In this document: piece by piece, positions 47,399 to 60,307 of the stretch
Position numbering within the stretch: the stretch's first letter is position 1
Layout: each line of letters starts with the position of its first letter
Assembly (NCBI GenBank): GCA_028622995.1
Contig: JAJQJQ010000005.1
Coordinates: 7,130,001 to 7,194,000, forward strand
Length of the DNA stretch: 64,000 nucleotides
Source: Panagrolaimus kolymaensis
Taxonomy: Eukaryota; Nematoda; Chromadorea; Rhabditida; Panagrolaimidae
Direction: 5' to 3'
Notes under the pieces: generated by a model
The model's database searches: none
The model's input: the letters and a program-made list of their open reading frames with translations, nothing else
What the model was told of the DNA's origin: nothing
Position numbers and translations under genes: made by a program

Positions 47399-50300
47399 TT
47401 TATCAAACTTCCAATGAAAGAAATATCTGTGATATTGTAAACTTGATTTACTTTGTTTGTATTATTTTAACTTTGTTGTGCTATGATTATTGTATTTTCA
47501 CTTTTTGGCATTTGTAACTTATTTTTTTTGTTTGTTTGTATAAGCATATTCATAAATGTAAATCATTATAAAAAAATATTAATGAAAAGCCTACAATCTT
47601 AAATCACATGTTTCTTTCTTCTTTTTGACACAAAGCAGACATACATACGCACGCTCAAGATTTATATTTAAATTTGTATTTTAATAATAATAAAAAAGTA
47701 TACGAAAAAAGTGAACATAAATAGTTTTTTCTTTTTCTACTTGAAATAAAGTAAAAGTAAAGGAAATGAAAAAATGATAAAACTGAAAGTAAAATAATAT
47801 AAAATAAGAAGTCAAGAAAGAGAAGACATGACATGGAAGTGGTCTGCATTTCAAAGGTTCTTCTCCACTTCTTTTTCCTCTTTTTTTATGTTGAATTTTA
47901 AGAAAATTTTATTCCCTTTATATTTTTTTTATGTTGTTATTATTAGAGTGCCAATAGCGACGAATTTTTTCTTTTGCCTTTCACGTTATTATTATTAGTC
48001 TTCAAGGAACTTCATTTTTGCTTTAATTTTTGTTGTTTGCTGTTTTTCATTTACGACACTAGCTACACATACAAGTTTTTTTTTTTTTATATGGCACTGT
48101 ACAACGATAATTTTTCGTTTTTGCTAAGAAATTTCTCTGAACAAAAAATACTATAAATTTTTTAAGGATTTTTTTTGAGAGATACCTTTTTGCGATTTTT
48201 CCGCGTCATAAATTTTCACCACCTTTCTTCTTTAGAAGTTTTTTTGAGATTGAATTTGAAGCTTCAAAAAGGTTTAACTTTATTGTTCGAACTTTTCTTC
48301 TTCTATGTTACATCAAACGTGTTTTAGATTTTTTTTAAGAAACCGTATCTTTTTGTTTTCTTCGATAATATTTCTTTGCATTTATTTAAATCTTTTTTAT
48401 TTGCTTTTAAAATTCCCAAATTTCTTGCATTAATTTTTTCTGAACTTTTAAATTTTTTGTAATGTATTTCACTTCAGCTCCTCACGGTACCCAGAAAAAT
48501 GCATTTCATTTTTTTGCAACCCAAAAATAAAGAAAAAGCATGTGTTATGATTTTGACAACTTTTTTACGTTTCACGCTAAATCTAGCAAATTATAACAAA
48601 AAAATGCGCTCAAGCTTCAAAAAGTTTCAAAGAATTAATACGTATTTTTTGGTCCCTTATGTTTTCTTCATGGAATCAATTTGCAATGAATCTTATGATT
48701 CTTATTTTTTTAAACAAAAAATGTAAAAAAAAATTAATTGGATTGAAACAAAAAACAAACAAGCAGGCTGGATGAAGAAGCAGCAGCCTCATGTGGGCTC
48801 ATTTTAAATGGTGGTGGAAATTGGAAATTAAAATGAAACAAAAGCGGAAGGAAAGGAGAAAGATTGCATTTACAAAATATAAAAAGGCTTTTTATTGAAT
48901 TTCCCCAAAGTATGTATGTGGAGATAGGTTTTAGGATAAGTAAAAAAAATGTGAGAAGGAAAAAATGGTATATAGCTGAAAGTTTCATTAGGATTAAAAT
49001 AATAAAAATGAAAGTTTAGGAAATGTAAGTTTCTTCAGAAGCACGACTGCCGATAGTTACTGTAGATTGATTTTGTAAATAATTGTTGAAAAAAAGCTTT
49101 GTTAGAAGAAAGGCACAAAAATTATTTTTTGCTCGCTATTCTTTTAGACGGCCAATATCCAAATATCAAAGAAAACCCTTTATATAACGATTTAAGTATC
49201 TCTCTGATACATATTTAATACTTTCAAAAAATATCTTTTTCCTTGTCGTATTTAAAAAAAAAGAACCAATGATTAATTTATTTTACCATACAAAGCATAT
49301 GCTTGCAAAAATCTTACCACTTTTTGCAAATTTTACAAGATTCTTGAGAAGCTTTGTGGCAAAAAAATATTTCCTACAAGCTTCTTATCAAATATGTATG
49401 TACATTTCATTGCCGACAATGAGATTACAGTAGTTTGATACAAAAAGAGCATATTTAAAAAAACGAAAATTACTTCGAATCATTTTAGTTTTTGCTCGCA
49501 ATCTAATGCTGCTATTATATTTGGTTATCTATCGTCTAGTATGTAATTTTTGAAAAATTTATCACTAACTTCAAAATCCTTGTGGCTTTTTTATTTTACT
49601 TCTAAATTTGCAGAATTTTTAAATTAAACAAGGTGCAAATATTTTTAATTTCAAAACAATATCATCCCTTTTTTTAATAATAAAAATAATAAATTGTTTA
49701 TTATTACTTTCTTTCTTTTGGTTCTCGCTCATTCTCTATTGATGAGCGAGGAATGACGTCAAAATCCTGAGTATTCATTAGGGAGACAATTATGAAGGCA
49801 GGATGGAGCTATTCCAGAAAAATAGAAAAATACAAACTAAAGTTAGCTTAATTTTTTGGTAAATGGACATAAATGGAGGAGAGAAGAGGGTCATGTTTGT
49901 CAGTTTTATCATTTTTTGGAAGGTTTAAATGGACAAAAACTGCCTTTTTGAAAAAATGTTTTTTTTTTTAAATTAGAGAAAGTATTCAGGTTTAGAAAAT
50001 TTTTTTAATGTGGATTTGAGACCAAATTCTATTTTAAAGATAAATTATAAAATCCTTAATAAAAATTCTCGATGAAATGTAAAAATGTAAAGATTTTTTT
50101 GGAAAATATTTTTAGTAAGAATTGCAGAATACGACTAACATCTTTTAGACAGTAGTTATCGTATGATCTTCGATACTAATGTTTATAACTTTCATACTTT
50201 TTTTAATTTAGAATTTGATAAGAAAAAAGTGTTGAAGATTTTTTTTATAAATCCAGCTACTACAAAATTTCTTTACGTATTTGTTATTTTCAGTTAAAAA

Positions 50301-50649
50301 TTCCTTTCAAGCTAATTCCTTTTTTCTTCGTCGATCTTCTTCCTATGTATTTACTTCTCTTTACCCCCTCATTTATCCTTGCTATAATTCCCTTGAGTCC
50401 TTGAAGATATGCAACCGAAATGAGTGAAAAGATAAAAGATTATTTTAGCAAATAATAAGCTTTTATTTTTACTTTCATTTTGGCTTTAAAAAAACCTTCG
50501 AATAACGCGATGTTGTTGCTCGTGCTTTAAAGGCATTCTTGCTTTCGATTCTAATTCTTTCCTTCTTTTTTTTTTGCAATGAAGAAACTCCGCCTTTTTG
50601 CAGCAAACAAACTAAAAAAGGGCACGAAAAAAAAAATAAGCAAGAAAGA
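47399..50649. other. intergenic, no gene seen
   Basis: 3.2 kb of T-rich and A-rich DNA upstream of the EF-hand gene. It contains a 9-bp perfect stem-loop at 49724-49750 and a TGACGTCA site at 49754-49761. A cctttttgcag acceptor at about 50600 starts the EF-hand transcript. Open frames here are Phe/Lys-rich and unconvincing. Confidence 0.45.
49724..49761. promoter_or_regulatory. small perfect hairpin next to a CRE palindrome
   Basis: CTCGCTCAT and ATGAGCGAG form a perfect 9-bp inverted repeat with a 9-base loop (49724-49750), followed after three bases by TGACGTCA (49754-49761). The block is GC-richer than its surroundings and lies about 0.9 kb upstream of the calcium-sensor-like gene. It may be a cis-regulatory element. 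Confidence 0.3.
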
Positions 50650-53561
50650 ATGTGGACAGCGATACGACATCGCACTTTTCAAAGTCTCCGTCGTCGAAGA
50701 AGTGACTCCTTCGAACATTGGAATCTTGGAGGTCGAAATCAACTTCGACGTGGAGGTGGTGGTGGTCGTTATCCTACGTCATCCACAGGAGGAATAGGTG
50801 GAAATGCTTCAAATAGGATTACAAGAATGAAACGAACTTCTTCGGAAAAGCAACGAACTTTAGAGAAGTAAGTTTTAAATTGACAATTTTGGAAATCATT
50901 TACGGTTTTAATATTAGCTACCAGACAAAGAAAATAATTTTTTTTGTTTACACGTGATCCTTAATTCTTTTTAGTTTAAAAATATCAAGCTTTATAGCTT
51001 TTTTTCCAAGCAGCGATTGAATGCCCAGAAAAAATATTTGGAAAATGATCCTTTTTAAGAATGTACTTTCTGCCTTTTACTTGATGTAAAAATTCAAAAT
51101 TATGGATTTTAAAATACTGTTGTCTAGCCTAAACTTAATTTTTAAGAGCTCAATAAAAAAAACTCAATTACGCAATATCCTCATTAAAACTTTTTTTCCC
51201 ACGCTGTTTCGTTTTAACTCTTTTTTATACTCAAAAAAAGTTTTAAGTATTCAATTGTTTTGTCGTTTAAAAGTTGATTCTTGGCTTGAATATTTAATTT
51301 TTTCAGAGAGTTAGTTTATCTCTTTAAAAATATCTTTCATATCCAAATACTTCTTCGTAATATCAAACAGAAGAAAAATATAGAAAAACAAAATTTGCTT
51401 TCAGCATATTTTTCTACGTTTTGAGTACCACCACACGCAAGCAAGCTTTTTTTTGGAGCAAACGAACATATAATTGTATTAATTTAATGAAAGAAAGAAA
51501 AAAGTAAATTTAAAATAAAAATAGCACACGTTCATCATGCATTTTTCAGAAAGCTATATCTTTCTCATATTTTTTTTTGTCTGCGTCTGACAAATCCACG
51601 AGAATCTTAATTTAAGAAAATTTGTTAATTGCAATTTGCAAAAAATTCTTTCTTATTGATGTTTTCTTTTTCAGACAATTTGGAACTCAAATATTTAAAT
51701 TTAAATTTGGTAATTCGTTTTTTCGACAAATTTATTGGTCATTGCGTCGCTTTCAATTTTGGCTTTGCTTTTATGATGATGGTGAGTGAGTAGTTGTTGT
51801 TAGTTGGTTGTTTCTCGCTTTCTTTTTTTTCTTTATAGTTTTGTTATTGTTGAAAAAAATACTTTTTGAAAGTTGCATTTTTTTGTTGTTTGTTTGTAAA
51901 AAGAAAAAAATGGACAGAATTGAGAGGAAGTTGCTTTATTTTTCTTTAAAATATTTTAAGTGCCATCGTTAAAGAAAAAAACACACAGAAAAACATCCCA
52001 AAAAAAGCCTTTGACAAATTAAGTTTTGTTTGTTGATACAAAAAATTAGTTCAAACTTTAAAGGAATGGGACATTTATAAATTCGAGAAAATCGATCAAA
52101 ATTATTCAAAATTTTAACTAATTTTACAATCAATCAAAACAAATTACGGCATTACGGATCAAAGAGATAAAAATTAATTAATTTTCTTTGAAACTTTTTG
52201 ATATTTAAAATACTTTTTTTACTAATTGACTGACAACCTTTGACGTGAATTGGCTTTGATTTCGATAGTTAAAGCTCAATCATCTGTTTTTATCAAAAGC
52301 GCGCCACCACCCATTTTTTTGTTGTTGGTGGAAGAAGAAGAAGCTATGGATGATGATGATACATTCTTTCTCCAACAGCTGCCTCGCCTGCGCCTCCCTT
52401 TCCTCCATTTTTTAAAATTATTTCTAAAAAAAAAACTATTCTTTTTTGTCCTCTTTTGTTTTCTAAAAAATGGCAGCAAATAATTATATGGGAAAATTAA
52501 AAATTTCGCCTTCTTTACTTAAAATTTTACTTAAAGGTTTTTTTCTTTTGTTTAAGGTTTTTGTTTTAATGTTTGAATTTTAGATGTGGAAATTGATGTT
52601 GAAGATTTGCTCGCAAACCCCTTTAATACCCAACCTCCATCATTGGATGAACTTCAAAGGCTTACAGGCTTTCGAAGAGATTGGTTAATGTTTATTTATC
52701 GAAATTTTAAACAGGTTTGTGCCTATTTTTGTCCTAGCAAAAATCATCAATCATGATATAATTTAACTCCTCATTGAAATATTTTTTTCAAGATAGCATC
52801 AAATGGTCGAATGTCTCAATCACAATGGAGACAAGTATTCCGTTTAATATTTAGAGGGGCAACAGATTATGAATTTGCAGATAGATTTTTTATGGCTATT
52901 GCGGGTACACGCTCACAAAAACTTATCACATTTGAAGATTTAATTTTTTGTTTATATGATATTTGTTCATCATTTAATCGTAAAACGGGTTCAATGGAAG
53001 GCAACGGTCAACAATCCCAACATTCCCCAATATCAACTTCGGCTGAACAATTTACATTTAATTTAATGATGCCTGATGACCAGGTAGAGTTTACACGTGA
53101 AAGATTTGTTATTACAAGCAAGTTTTTAGGGAAGAGTGGATGAAGCTGGTTTTGTAAAATATACTAAATCTGTATTTAATTTAAATGCTTCATTATCAGA
53201 TTGTTCGGGTGATGCATTTGGAATGTTTCATAATATGAGTAATAATACCAATAGTCAAAGCGTAATGGCGGATAAATCAACATCAAGTAGTAGTAATAAA
53301 TCTGGTGAAAAGGTATCTCCTCCATGGATAGGATGTTTTGCGAGAAAGCAATTTAGGGTAAGAATTTATGAAAAGAAAAAACATAATAAAAGCATATTAA
53401 ATTTTTAGACCCTTGATGTTGATGGTGATGGTTACATAACATTAGAAGATATTCAAAGATTATTTGCTCAAAAAGTTTTTTATGAATCGTTATATTTAAG
53501 ACCAGAATCTGATATGTTATTTAAATCATTTCATCAACTTTCAATACAATCAAACGAATAA
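50650..53561 (+). CDS. neuronal-calcium-sensor-like EF-hand protein, 375 aa
   Basis: Six exons: 50650-50867, 51675-51781, 52584-52714, 52793-53083, 53130-53357 and 53409-53561. The first two introns, about 800 bases each, are far longer than the rest. A basic N-terminal extension with Gly and Arg runs leads to an acidic linker, then LDELQRLTGFRRDWLMFIYR and NGRMSQSQWRQVFRLIF, the pattern that opens recoverin/NCS/KChIP proteins. Degenerate EF-hands follow, and one canonical loop DVDGDGYITLED lies near the C-terminus. A Ser/Asn-rich insert separates them. Only the last EF-hand clearly keeps calcium ligands. The length is well above the ~190-220 residues of NCS proteins. The channel-subunit or sensor role is inferred. 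Confidence 0.8.
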
Positions 53562-53593
53562 ATACATTTTACATTTATAAAGAAAAAAAGAGT

Positions 53594-55305
53594 TTAAAGA
53601 TGCGTTCCTTCATGAAAAACGACACGATTTTTTGATCTTCGAGAATTTGGAGATAAAAGTTCATTCATAGGAGGCGGCGCTAATTGATCTTGACCATTTG
53701 TTTCTTTGATTGGTGGTTGTTGATCTCCTGCTTCTTGGAATGATTTTTGATCGTTTGCTTCCTCCTTTAGTTGAGATTTCTTTGTATTTTCTGCTGATTT
53801 ACCTTGAGTTTTGAAAACTTTTTGCCTAAAAAAATCCAAGACTTTGTTTAGTCTATCATATATGAAAAAACTTACTTTAATTTTTTAAAACTACTGCTTA
53901 ACCTCTTTGATACAGATTCAGAATTATTGCCATTTTTTTCTTGTTCATTTGGAATTTCTGGTTTAGGAAGAGGAGGCGCACGTGGTAATGCTTCACGTTC
54001 TGCAAATTGATAAGGTTCTGGAGTTGGAGCAAAGAGTTCAGAACTTGGAGCTACTTTTGTTTGATCTGAAAAAAGGAGAGAAATTTTCATTCAAAAAAGT
54101 TAGTTGAAAATTACTTGATGGATCTTTCGGTGCAAGCACAACATCTTGTCTCCCAGGCCGATAAATTACATCATGTTCAATTGGATTGTAAGCAAGATAA
54201 TTCAGCATCCCAGCAACACTTTTTACATCGGTAGTCACAGGATGAGGATGATCCTAAAAATATAAAATTGAATGAACGATGCAACATTAAAATGATTAAT
54301 AAAAAGACATGAAAAGAATAGTAAACGAAACTTTTCATTCAAATAAATCTTTTAACATACTTTCAAATTATTCATCATTAGATCCATTTTTGCTTGAGCC
54401 GTCATAACTGCAGGTCCGGGAGCTAAAATCATATCATAGTTAAAAATAGAAAGAAGTAGATCAAAAGAAACTCACGCATAAAATGGCTGTTAAAATCGGG
54501 CATTCTCGAATTTTGACGATAATTATCATTGTATTTTTTAAGTTCATGTTTACATTCTTCTTTTGCTTTCTTACGAAGAGTGTAAATACAATAAAAGCAA
54601 ATGCAAAGAATTAATAATACCAAGAACATGAAGGCTCCAAGAGTAACCCATCCATATGTAAGCGGAATGCAACAATCTAAAAATAAAATATGTATTACTC
54701 GAAGCGTTGGAGTAAATCAAACCTGTATCTTCAAATGGTGTAGCTTCTTGTTTTTGAGGCTGTGCCGTCGGTAGAGGATTTTGGGTTGGAGGAAGCTTTG
54801 GTGGCGGATGTAACGTTGATGAATAAGTTGCCTGAAAGAGAATACGATATGAGAAAAAAAATATGTGAAGAAAACTTACATTTTCAAAAAGAGTAGTATT
54901 TTCAGAAGAAGCTGTAGCATTATAAGTTGTTGTGCTCGGTTCAAAAGTTGATGTTATTGTTGGAGCATTAATCCCACGATTTGGTAAAAGTGTATTCCGC
55001 TTTACCTAAAAAAATTCTTGAATTTTTTAAACTTTCAAAAACGTTTTGCCTACTTTGTATAATCCACCATTGATAGTTGAAATCTCCCCAATCTTTCCCT
55101 TTTGCTTTTGGATATTTTGATTCAAAACTCTTGAAGCTGAAATGTGCACATTGCGCGGCGCCATCTTTGATGAACGAAAGATTTCACATTCATTCAACTT
55201 TGTGACTTTTTTTTTGCTCATGAAAAAAGCATTATATTCTAATTTTAACTTTGATTTAACAGTTACATGAATGAATAAAATGAAAATATGTTTTATCATT
55301 CTCAC
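53594..55305 (-). CDS. single-pass membrane protein, Pro-rich cytoplasmic tail, 436 aa
   Basis: Eight exons: 55305-55054, 55005-54880, 54831-54723, 54676-54476, 54422-54361, 54253-54115, 54065-53876 and 53825-53594, all joined in frame. A hydrophobic N-terminus (MIKHIFILFIHVTV) may be a signal peptide. The ectodomain is Thr/Pro/Ser-rich (TITSTFEPSTTTYNATASSE) with N-glycosylation sites. One membrane helix (WVTLGAFMFLVLLILCICFY) is followed by a charged tail with proline clusters (LPRAPPLPKPEIP). I do not recognise the family. The start at 55305 is chosen because it adds the signal-like segment, while 55164 is an alternative ATG. Its stop lies only 32 bases from that of the convergent EF-hand gene. 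Confidence 0.75.
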
Positions 55306-55386
55306 AAAAAGTTATTACATTTTTCATTCATTCGTCATACGAATGTAATACAATAACAAGGAAAGTTTTTGTCAATAATTATTCCG
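55306..55386. promoter_or_regulatory. 81-bp divergent promoter candidate
   Basis: Only 81 bases separate the start codons of the membrane-protein gene (minus) and the GSK3-like kinase gene (plus), so both must share a promoter region unless one starts further inside. The spacer is AT-rich with no obvious TATA element. Confidence 0.35.
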
Positions 55387-57255
55387 ATGGGTGAAAAGTC
55401 GTCGATTAATACGGCATCAACAGCTCCAACCAGTGAACCATTGAAAACTGCAAAATCTGATGCTTCAAAAGTAAATGAAGAAAAGGAAATTAAAACAGCC
55501 ATCGTCGCAAAAACGTCTGCAACTTCAGTAACAACAAAAAAGAATTCAAAAGAAAAAGCAAGTAAAGAAAGTAAGTTATTTTATAGCAATTTTAGGCCAA
55601 CAAAAACATAATATTTTTCTTTTAGCATTGATTTCAAGAACATCCAAGACGTCCGAAGAAGCATCAGATCTAAATGCAAATGAAATAAACAATAATGTTC
55701 CATCAAAAACATCATCGTTAGCCACAACTTCGCCGTTATCTTTTCCTGTTGAAGTTTTAGCTGAGGCTGCAAAAGGTGTCAAAAGAGATAATATTGAAAA
55801 TGATTTCTTTGATCCATGCTTTTATAAAAATCAGGTATAACTATAATGTCTTATTCATAAGGGTTAGTCCATTTTTTCTATCAAGCACTTTTATAGGTAG
55901 CAATGCGACAACATGATCCAGGAAAGCGACCAAAAGCAGCCAATCGTGAAACTATTGCTGATTTCAATGCTGGTGATGAATCAAATATTATCCGAGTTAT
56001 TGCAAAAGAAGTCCATCATGCTGGCGATAAACTTTGTTACATTACTGTTAAACAATCAACTTTCCTTGGCGCTGGAGCTTTTTCAGGTTAGTTTGTTTTT
56101 GTATCATTTTCTAACAATTTTAATGAGCTCCCTTTTTTCAGATGTCTTCGTTGGATATGTTTCAAAAACTCCTCGTCATAATCAACAATCATCCGAGCCT
56201 ATTCAAGTTGCAATCAAAAAGATTTGGCCTGATCCATCTCGAGAAGATCGACAAATAGGAGTTCATCGCCATTTGGATGTTAGTTGTTTTTCCTCATTCT
56301 CAACTTTTATTTTTGCTTGTTTTAGCATATCAATCTCGTCAAACTTCGATATTACTATGTTTGCATACATCCTCGAACTAAAATGACAATGTGGACTCTC
56401 GTAATGGATTTGATGCCTTCAACAATTGCACATGAACAAAGTCGCTACATAGATAAAGGAAAAATTATGCCTTTTCTTTTTGTAAAACTTTTCGTGTATC
56501 AAACATTTGCTGGTCTAGCGTATATGGAAAAAGCTGAATACTTTCACCGAGATATCAAACCTGAAAATTTATTAGTCTGCATGCAAACTGGACGCTTGAA
56601 AATTGGTGATTTTGGTAGTGCTAAACATTATAGACATGGTGCAAGAATGAGTTCGTATCAAGTCACAAGATACTATCGTGCTCCTGAATTATGCTTAAAA
56701 TATAATTTTTATGATCCTACCGTTGGTAAGCTTTCTTTTTTTCCACAGCCTGATTCGATGGCTATTGAATTTTTTATTCTCTTTGATTGATGGTTTAATT
56801 TTTAGATGTTTGGGCTGCTGGTTGCATTTTAGCCGAGTTACTAACAAATCGTATTATCTTTTATGGAGCAAATAATCGTGATCAATTATTTAAAATTCTT
56901 AGAATTGTTGGTACACCAAATTTAACTCAATTAAGTCAATGTGTTCCTGGTATAACAGTGGATGAAGAAGTGCTTGCAACAAAGTATCCACCTGCTGATT
57001 GGCTAAAAATTATAAGAAGATATAACAAATCAATTACACCCATTGGCGCTGATTTTCTTCACAAGTATGTTTGCATATAATGTTTTGTTTTAAAAATAAT
57101 AAGCTTTTTATTTCAGGGTTCTTCGTTATGAGCGAGCTTTACGTTTGCGTGGTGATGATGCTCTCAAACATTCATTCTTTGATTCACTTCGAAATCCAAA
57201 TGGTCGATTAAGCGGTGGTTTACCGTATCCTGCTCTTATTGGAATTAACTGTTAA
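55387..57255 (+). CDS. GSK3-family serine/threonine kinase, 505 aa
   Basis: Seven exons: 55387-55570, 55626-55834, 55897-56086, 56142-56278, 56326-56725, 56806-57064 and 57117-57255. A Ser/Thr/Lys-rich N-terminal extension of ~150 residues precedes the kinase domain: LGAGAFSDVFVGYV, VAIKKIW, HRDIKPENLLV, GDFGSAK, SSYQVTRYYRAPELC and DVWAAGCILAELL. The activation-loop Tyr and the three basic residues that read a priming phosphate (in DRQI, HRD and GSAK) are kept. The Glu of helix C, which normally pairs with the catalytic Lys, aligns with Gln (DRQIGVH). It looks like a nematode GSK3-like paralogue rather than the canonical enzyme. Germline use is a guess from similar families. Confidence 0.92.
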
Positions 57256-57655
57256 ATTATTTCATATTTTATTTCTAAGCAAATTTATGTACATTTTCAA
57301 AGAAAGAATAAATGATAAAAGAAAAGTGCAAACAAATGTGTAAAAAGGAAGAAACTAATGAAGCAAGCACCCTGTTTTCCATTACTTTGGAGAAACACAA
57401 AAAACAACTAAGATTTCGGATAATAATAATAAAAAAAATTAAATATAAATTTTTAAAGCCACGAAAAACAATAATTATAATATATCTTTGAAAAAAAGAA
57501 TTACACTTTTTTGTTTTATAAAGAAAACAGTATCATTGAAAAAATTTTAACTTTTTCTTGTATGTTTCAAATTTTTATTAACGAAACTTTTGTTTTTGGT
57601 GGTGATTCACCCGTTGAAGAATTTTTTTTGTTTGATTAATGAACTGTTCGTGTTT

Positions 57656-60307
57656 TTACCACACTGAACAACGAGTTGTTGGATTCATTTTTGAACCAAC
57701 TGGGCATTTAAAAGCGGAAGCAAATTCGGGTTGATTTTGAACGACTCCATTGACACGGAATCTAACAGGTGAATGAGGATCAGTGAGAACTTGACGAATA
57801 AGTGATTCGGTTTTAGCATGACCGCACCAAGTCTAAATAGGAAAAAAACTTTAATGAACATAAGAGCTAAAAAAAATTACTGTACCTTTGCATAACTTAT
57901 GAAGAATATTTGGTCATTAGTGTAATTTTCAAAACCTGGAAGTCGCTTTTCTTCATGTCCGAGTTTTTTAATGTAAGCTTTGTATGCTCGATATGCTTCT
58001 TTTACACCTCCATTATCTTAAATTTTAACTCTTTTAATTATCGCCGATTGATCTTTCAAAACTTACCAGCGATATTTTCTCCTTGAGTTAAAACTCCATT
58101 AACTTTTAAACTTGTGCCTGGTACATCGTATTCAGAATATTGTTTGATGATACATTGAGTGCGGTTTAAGAAATGTCCTTGAGTTTTAGAATCCCACCAA
58201 TTGTGAAGGTTTCCAATTTTATCAAATTGTGATCCTTGATCATCAAACCCGTGAGTAATCTACAAAAAAACAATGATCTCTTTCTTCGAGTAAAATAATG
58301 ATTAGATTAGAAATAAGGTTAAGCAAAGATGGGAGCTTCGGTGTAAGCCATTTTTATGGACTATTTATTTTTGAGTTTATCATTCAAAAGTTAAACAAAA
58401 AACTTACTTCATGTCCTATAACAGCTCCCATACCGCCATAATTTAAAACTTTAGGGAAGTTTCGATCAAAGAAGGGTGGTTGGAGGATGGCAGCGGGGAA
58501 AGCTGAAATTAAGTAAATTTTGTAAATAAAATAAAAAGGCGTTAAACTCACTGATTCCATTTTTAACGCTTGAATAAAAAGCATTGACCACGGCTGAGCT
58601 GGTACCAAATTCAGTTCGATCAACGGGTTCGAGAAGCCTACGGAAAGCTTTATGTTGAGCCCATTTGGTTGTTTTCTGAATGATTTCAGAATATGTATCA
58701 TCTTCAGAAAGGGTTAAATTTTCATAATATTCATCCAAAGCTGTATCATTTAAAATGAAGTCAGGATAACCAATTAAACTTTGCATTTCTGCAGCTTTTT
58801 CAAGAGCATATTTACGAGTATCTCCTTCCATCCAATCAGTTTCAAGCAAAATTTCACGGAATGCTGCTTGTAAATCTTCAATCATTTCAAGTGCAGAATC
58901 GCGATCACGTTTATCAAAATGAGCTCGAACATACATTGCACCCGAAGCATAACTCATTCGAGATCCAGCTCCACTATTGCAATCCTTCCAGCGAGGAGAT
59001 TTAGTTTTTCGACCAATAAAATCTCGAAGAAAATCTTGTTGAATATCATCAAAACGTTCATCAAGTTGTAAAGCCCAACTTGCGGTATATCTCCAAAAAA
59101 TATAGTTTGTTACAATTCGAGTATCAGTGCTGGTAATGAGAGCAGTCAATCGTTTGAAATATCCTGGTTCAGATACGATGATTAAAGGATCAGTATTAAG
59201 ATATTCATGCATATCAAAAGGCATCAATCCGCGGAAATATCGGTTCCAATCAATCAAAGGCATCATGGTTTTTAAATCGGAAATTTTATAAACATTATAC
59301 ATTTCAGTGAAATTTCTTCTCTTTTCTTCAGGAGTTAAAATTTGGGCAAATTGCTTTTCAAATTCTATTAATTCTTTAACATCCGAAGAAATTTGAGCCT
59401 TAGTTTTATTTGATTTTGCATCCTTTGCGATTAGGCCAATTTTAGCTGTCATATAAGATTGATATGCTTTAAGTTGTTTACCATAACGGGTTTCATTAAG
59501 ATAATATTCTCGAACACTACTACCAAGACCTAAGCCACCTTGATCAAAACTTAATAAACGACGTGAAACATTGCGTTGATCTTGAGTGACATAAATATCA
59601 GTGAAAACATCCACACCTCGCGATTGACCAATGTTCATGAGAATATCGGTAAGATCAAAATGACTTGGAGACCATTTATCTCCATGAATAATGGGCCAAT
59701 GACCATATTCTTCAAGGGATTTTACAAGGTCATAACTTTTTCTTTCGTTGATCGTATCAATATCCATACAAGCTGTGTGGATTTGTTTGAGAATATTGAT
59801 GGATTTGGAGGATGATGGAGTTTTATCATTGTATAAATCTAAAATTATTAAATTAATTTGAGGCACTAAAAAGAATTTAGTAACAATAAAAAGGTTCGAA
59901 TAACAAAAAATGATTTCACTATAAGAAGAAATATTAATAATTTTTTTTACCTTTCATTTCTTTAATAACTTTTTCCCTCAATTCAGTAAAATGACCATAA
60001 GATGTAAGGTCATCAGGGATAGGGTTTTCAGCAACCCATTTACCGCAAGTAAATCTGAAGTACGAGAATGATTAACCTATTTAATTAAATTTTATTCTTA
60101 CTCAAAGAAATCATCACATGGGTCAGCACTTTCATTAATGGATCGTTTCAAAATGGCGGCAGCTTTAAGAAAACCTGGAGAATTATTTGATTCTGTTTGA
60201 GAATCTATGGCAGCTCGAAATGGCCCTGATGGAAGTGGTATGGTACCTGCATAACCATAATTTGCAATCAAAGCAATAACAACCAAAATTTTTGTCGTTT
60301 TCGTCAT
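57656..60307 (-). CDS. neprilysin-like M13 zinc metallopeptidase, 730 aa
   Basis: Seven exons: 60307-60102, 60054-59951, 59838-58552, 58502-58408, 58259-58067, 58016-57886 and 57832-57656. A signal peptide ([16 protein letters not shown]) replaces the type II membrane anchor of classical neprilysins, so the enzyme is probably secreted. The entry motif [15 protein letters not shown], the substrate-binding NAFYS, the zinc motif GHEITHGFDD split by an intron between GHE and ITH, the third ligand in GENIADNGG, and the terminal CSVW are all present, so it should be active. Family members degrade small peptides such as neuropeptides outside cells. Its 3' end converges on the GSK3-like gene. Confidence 0.95.
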
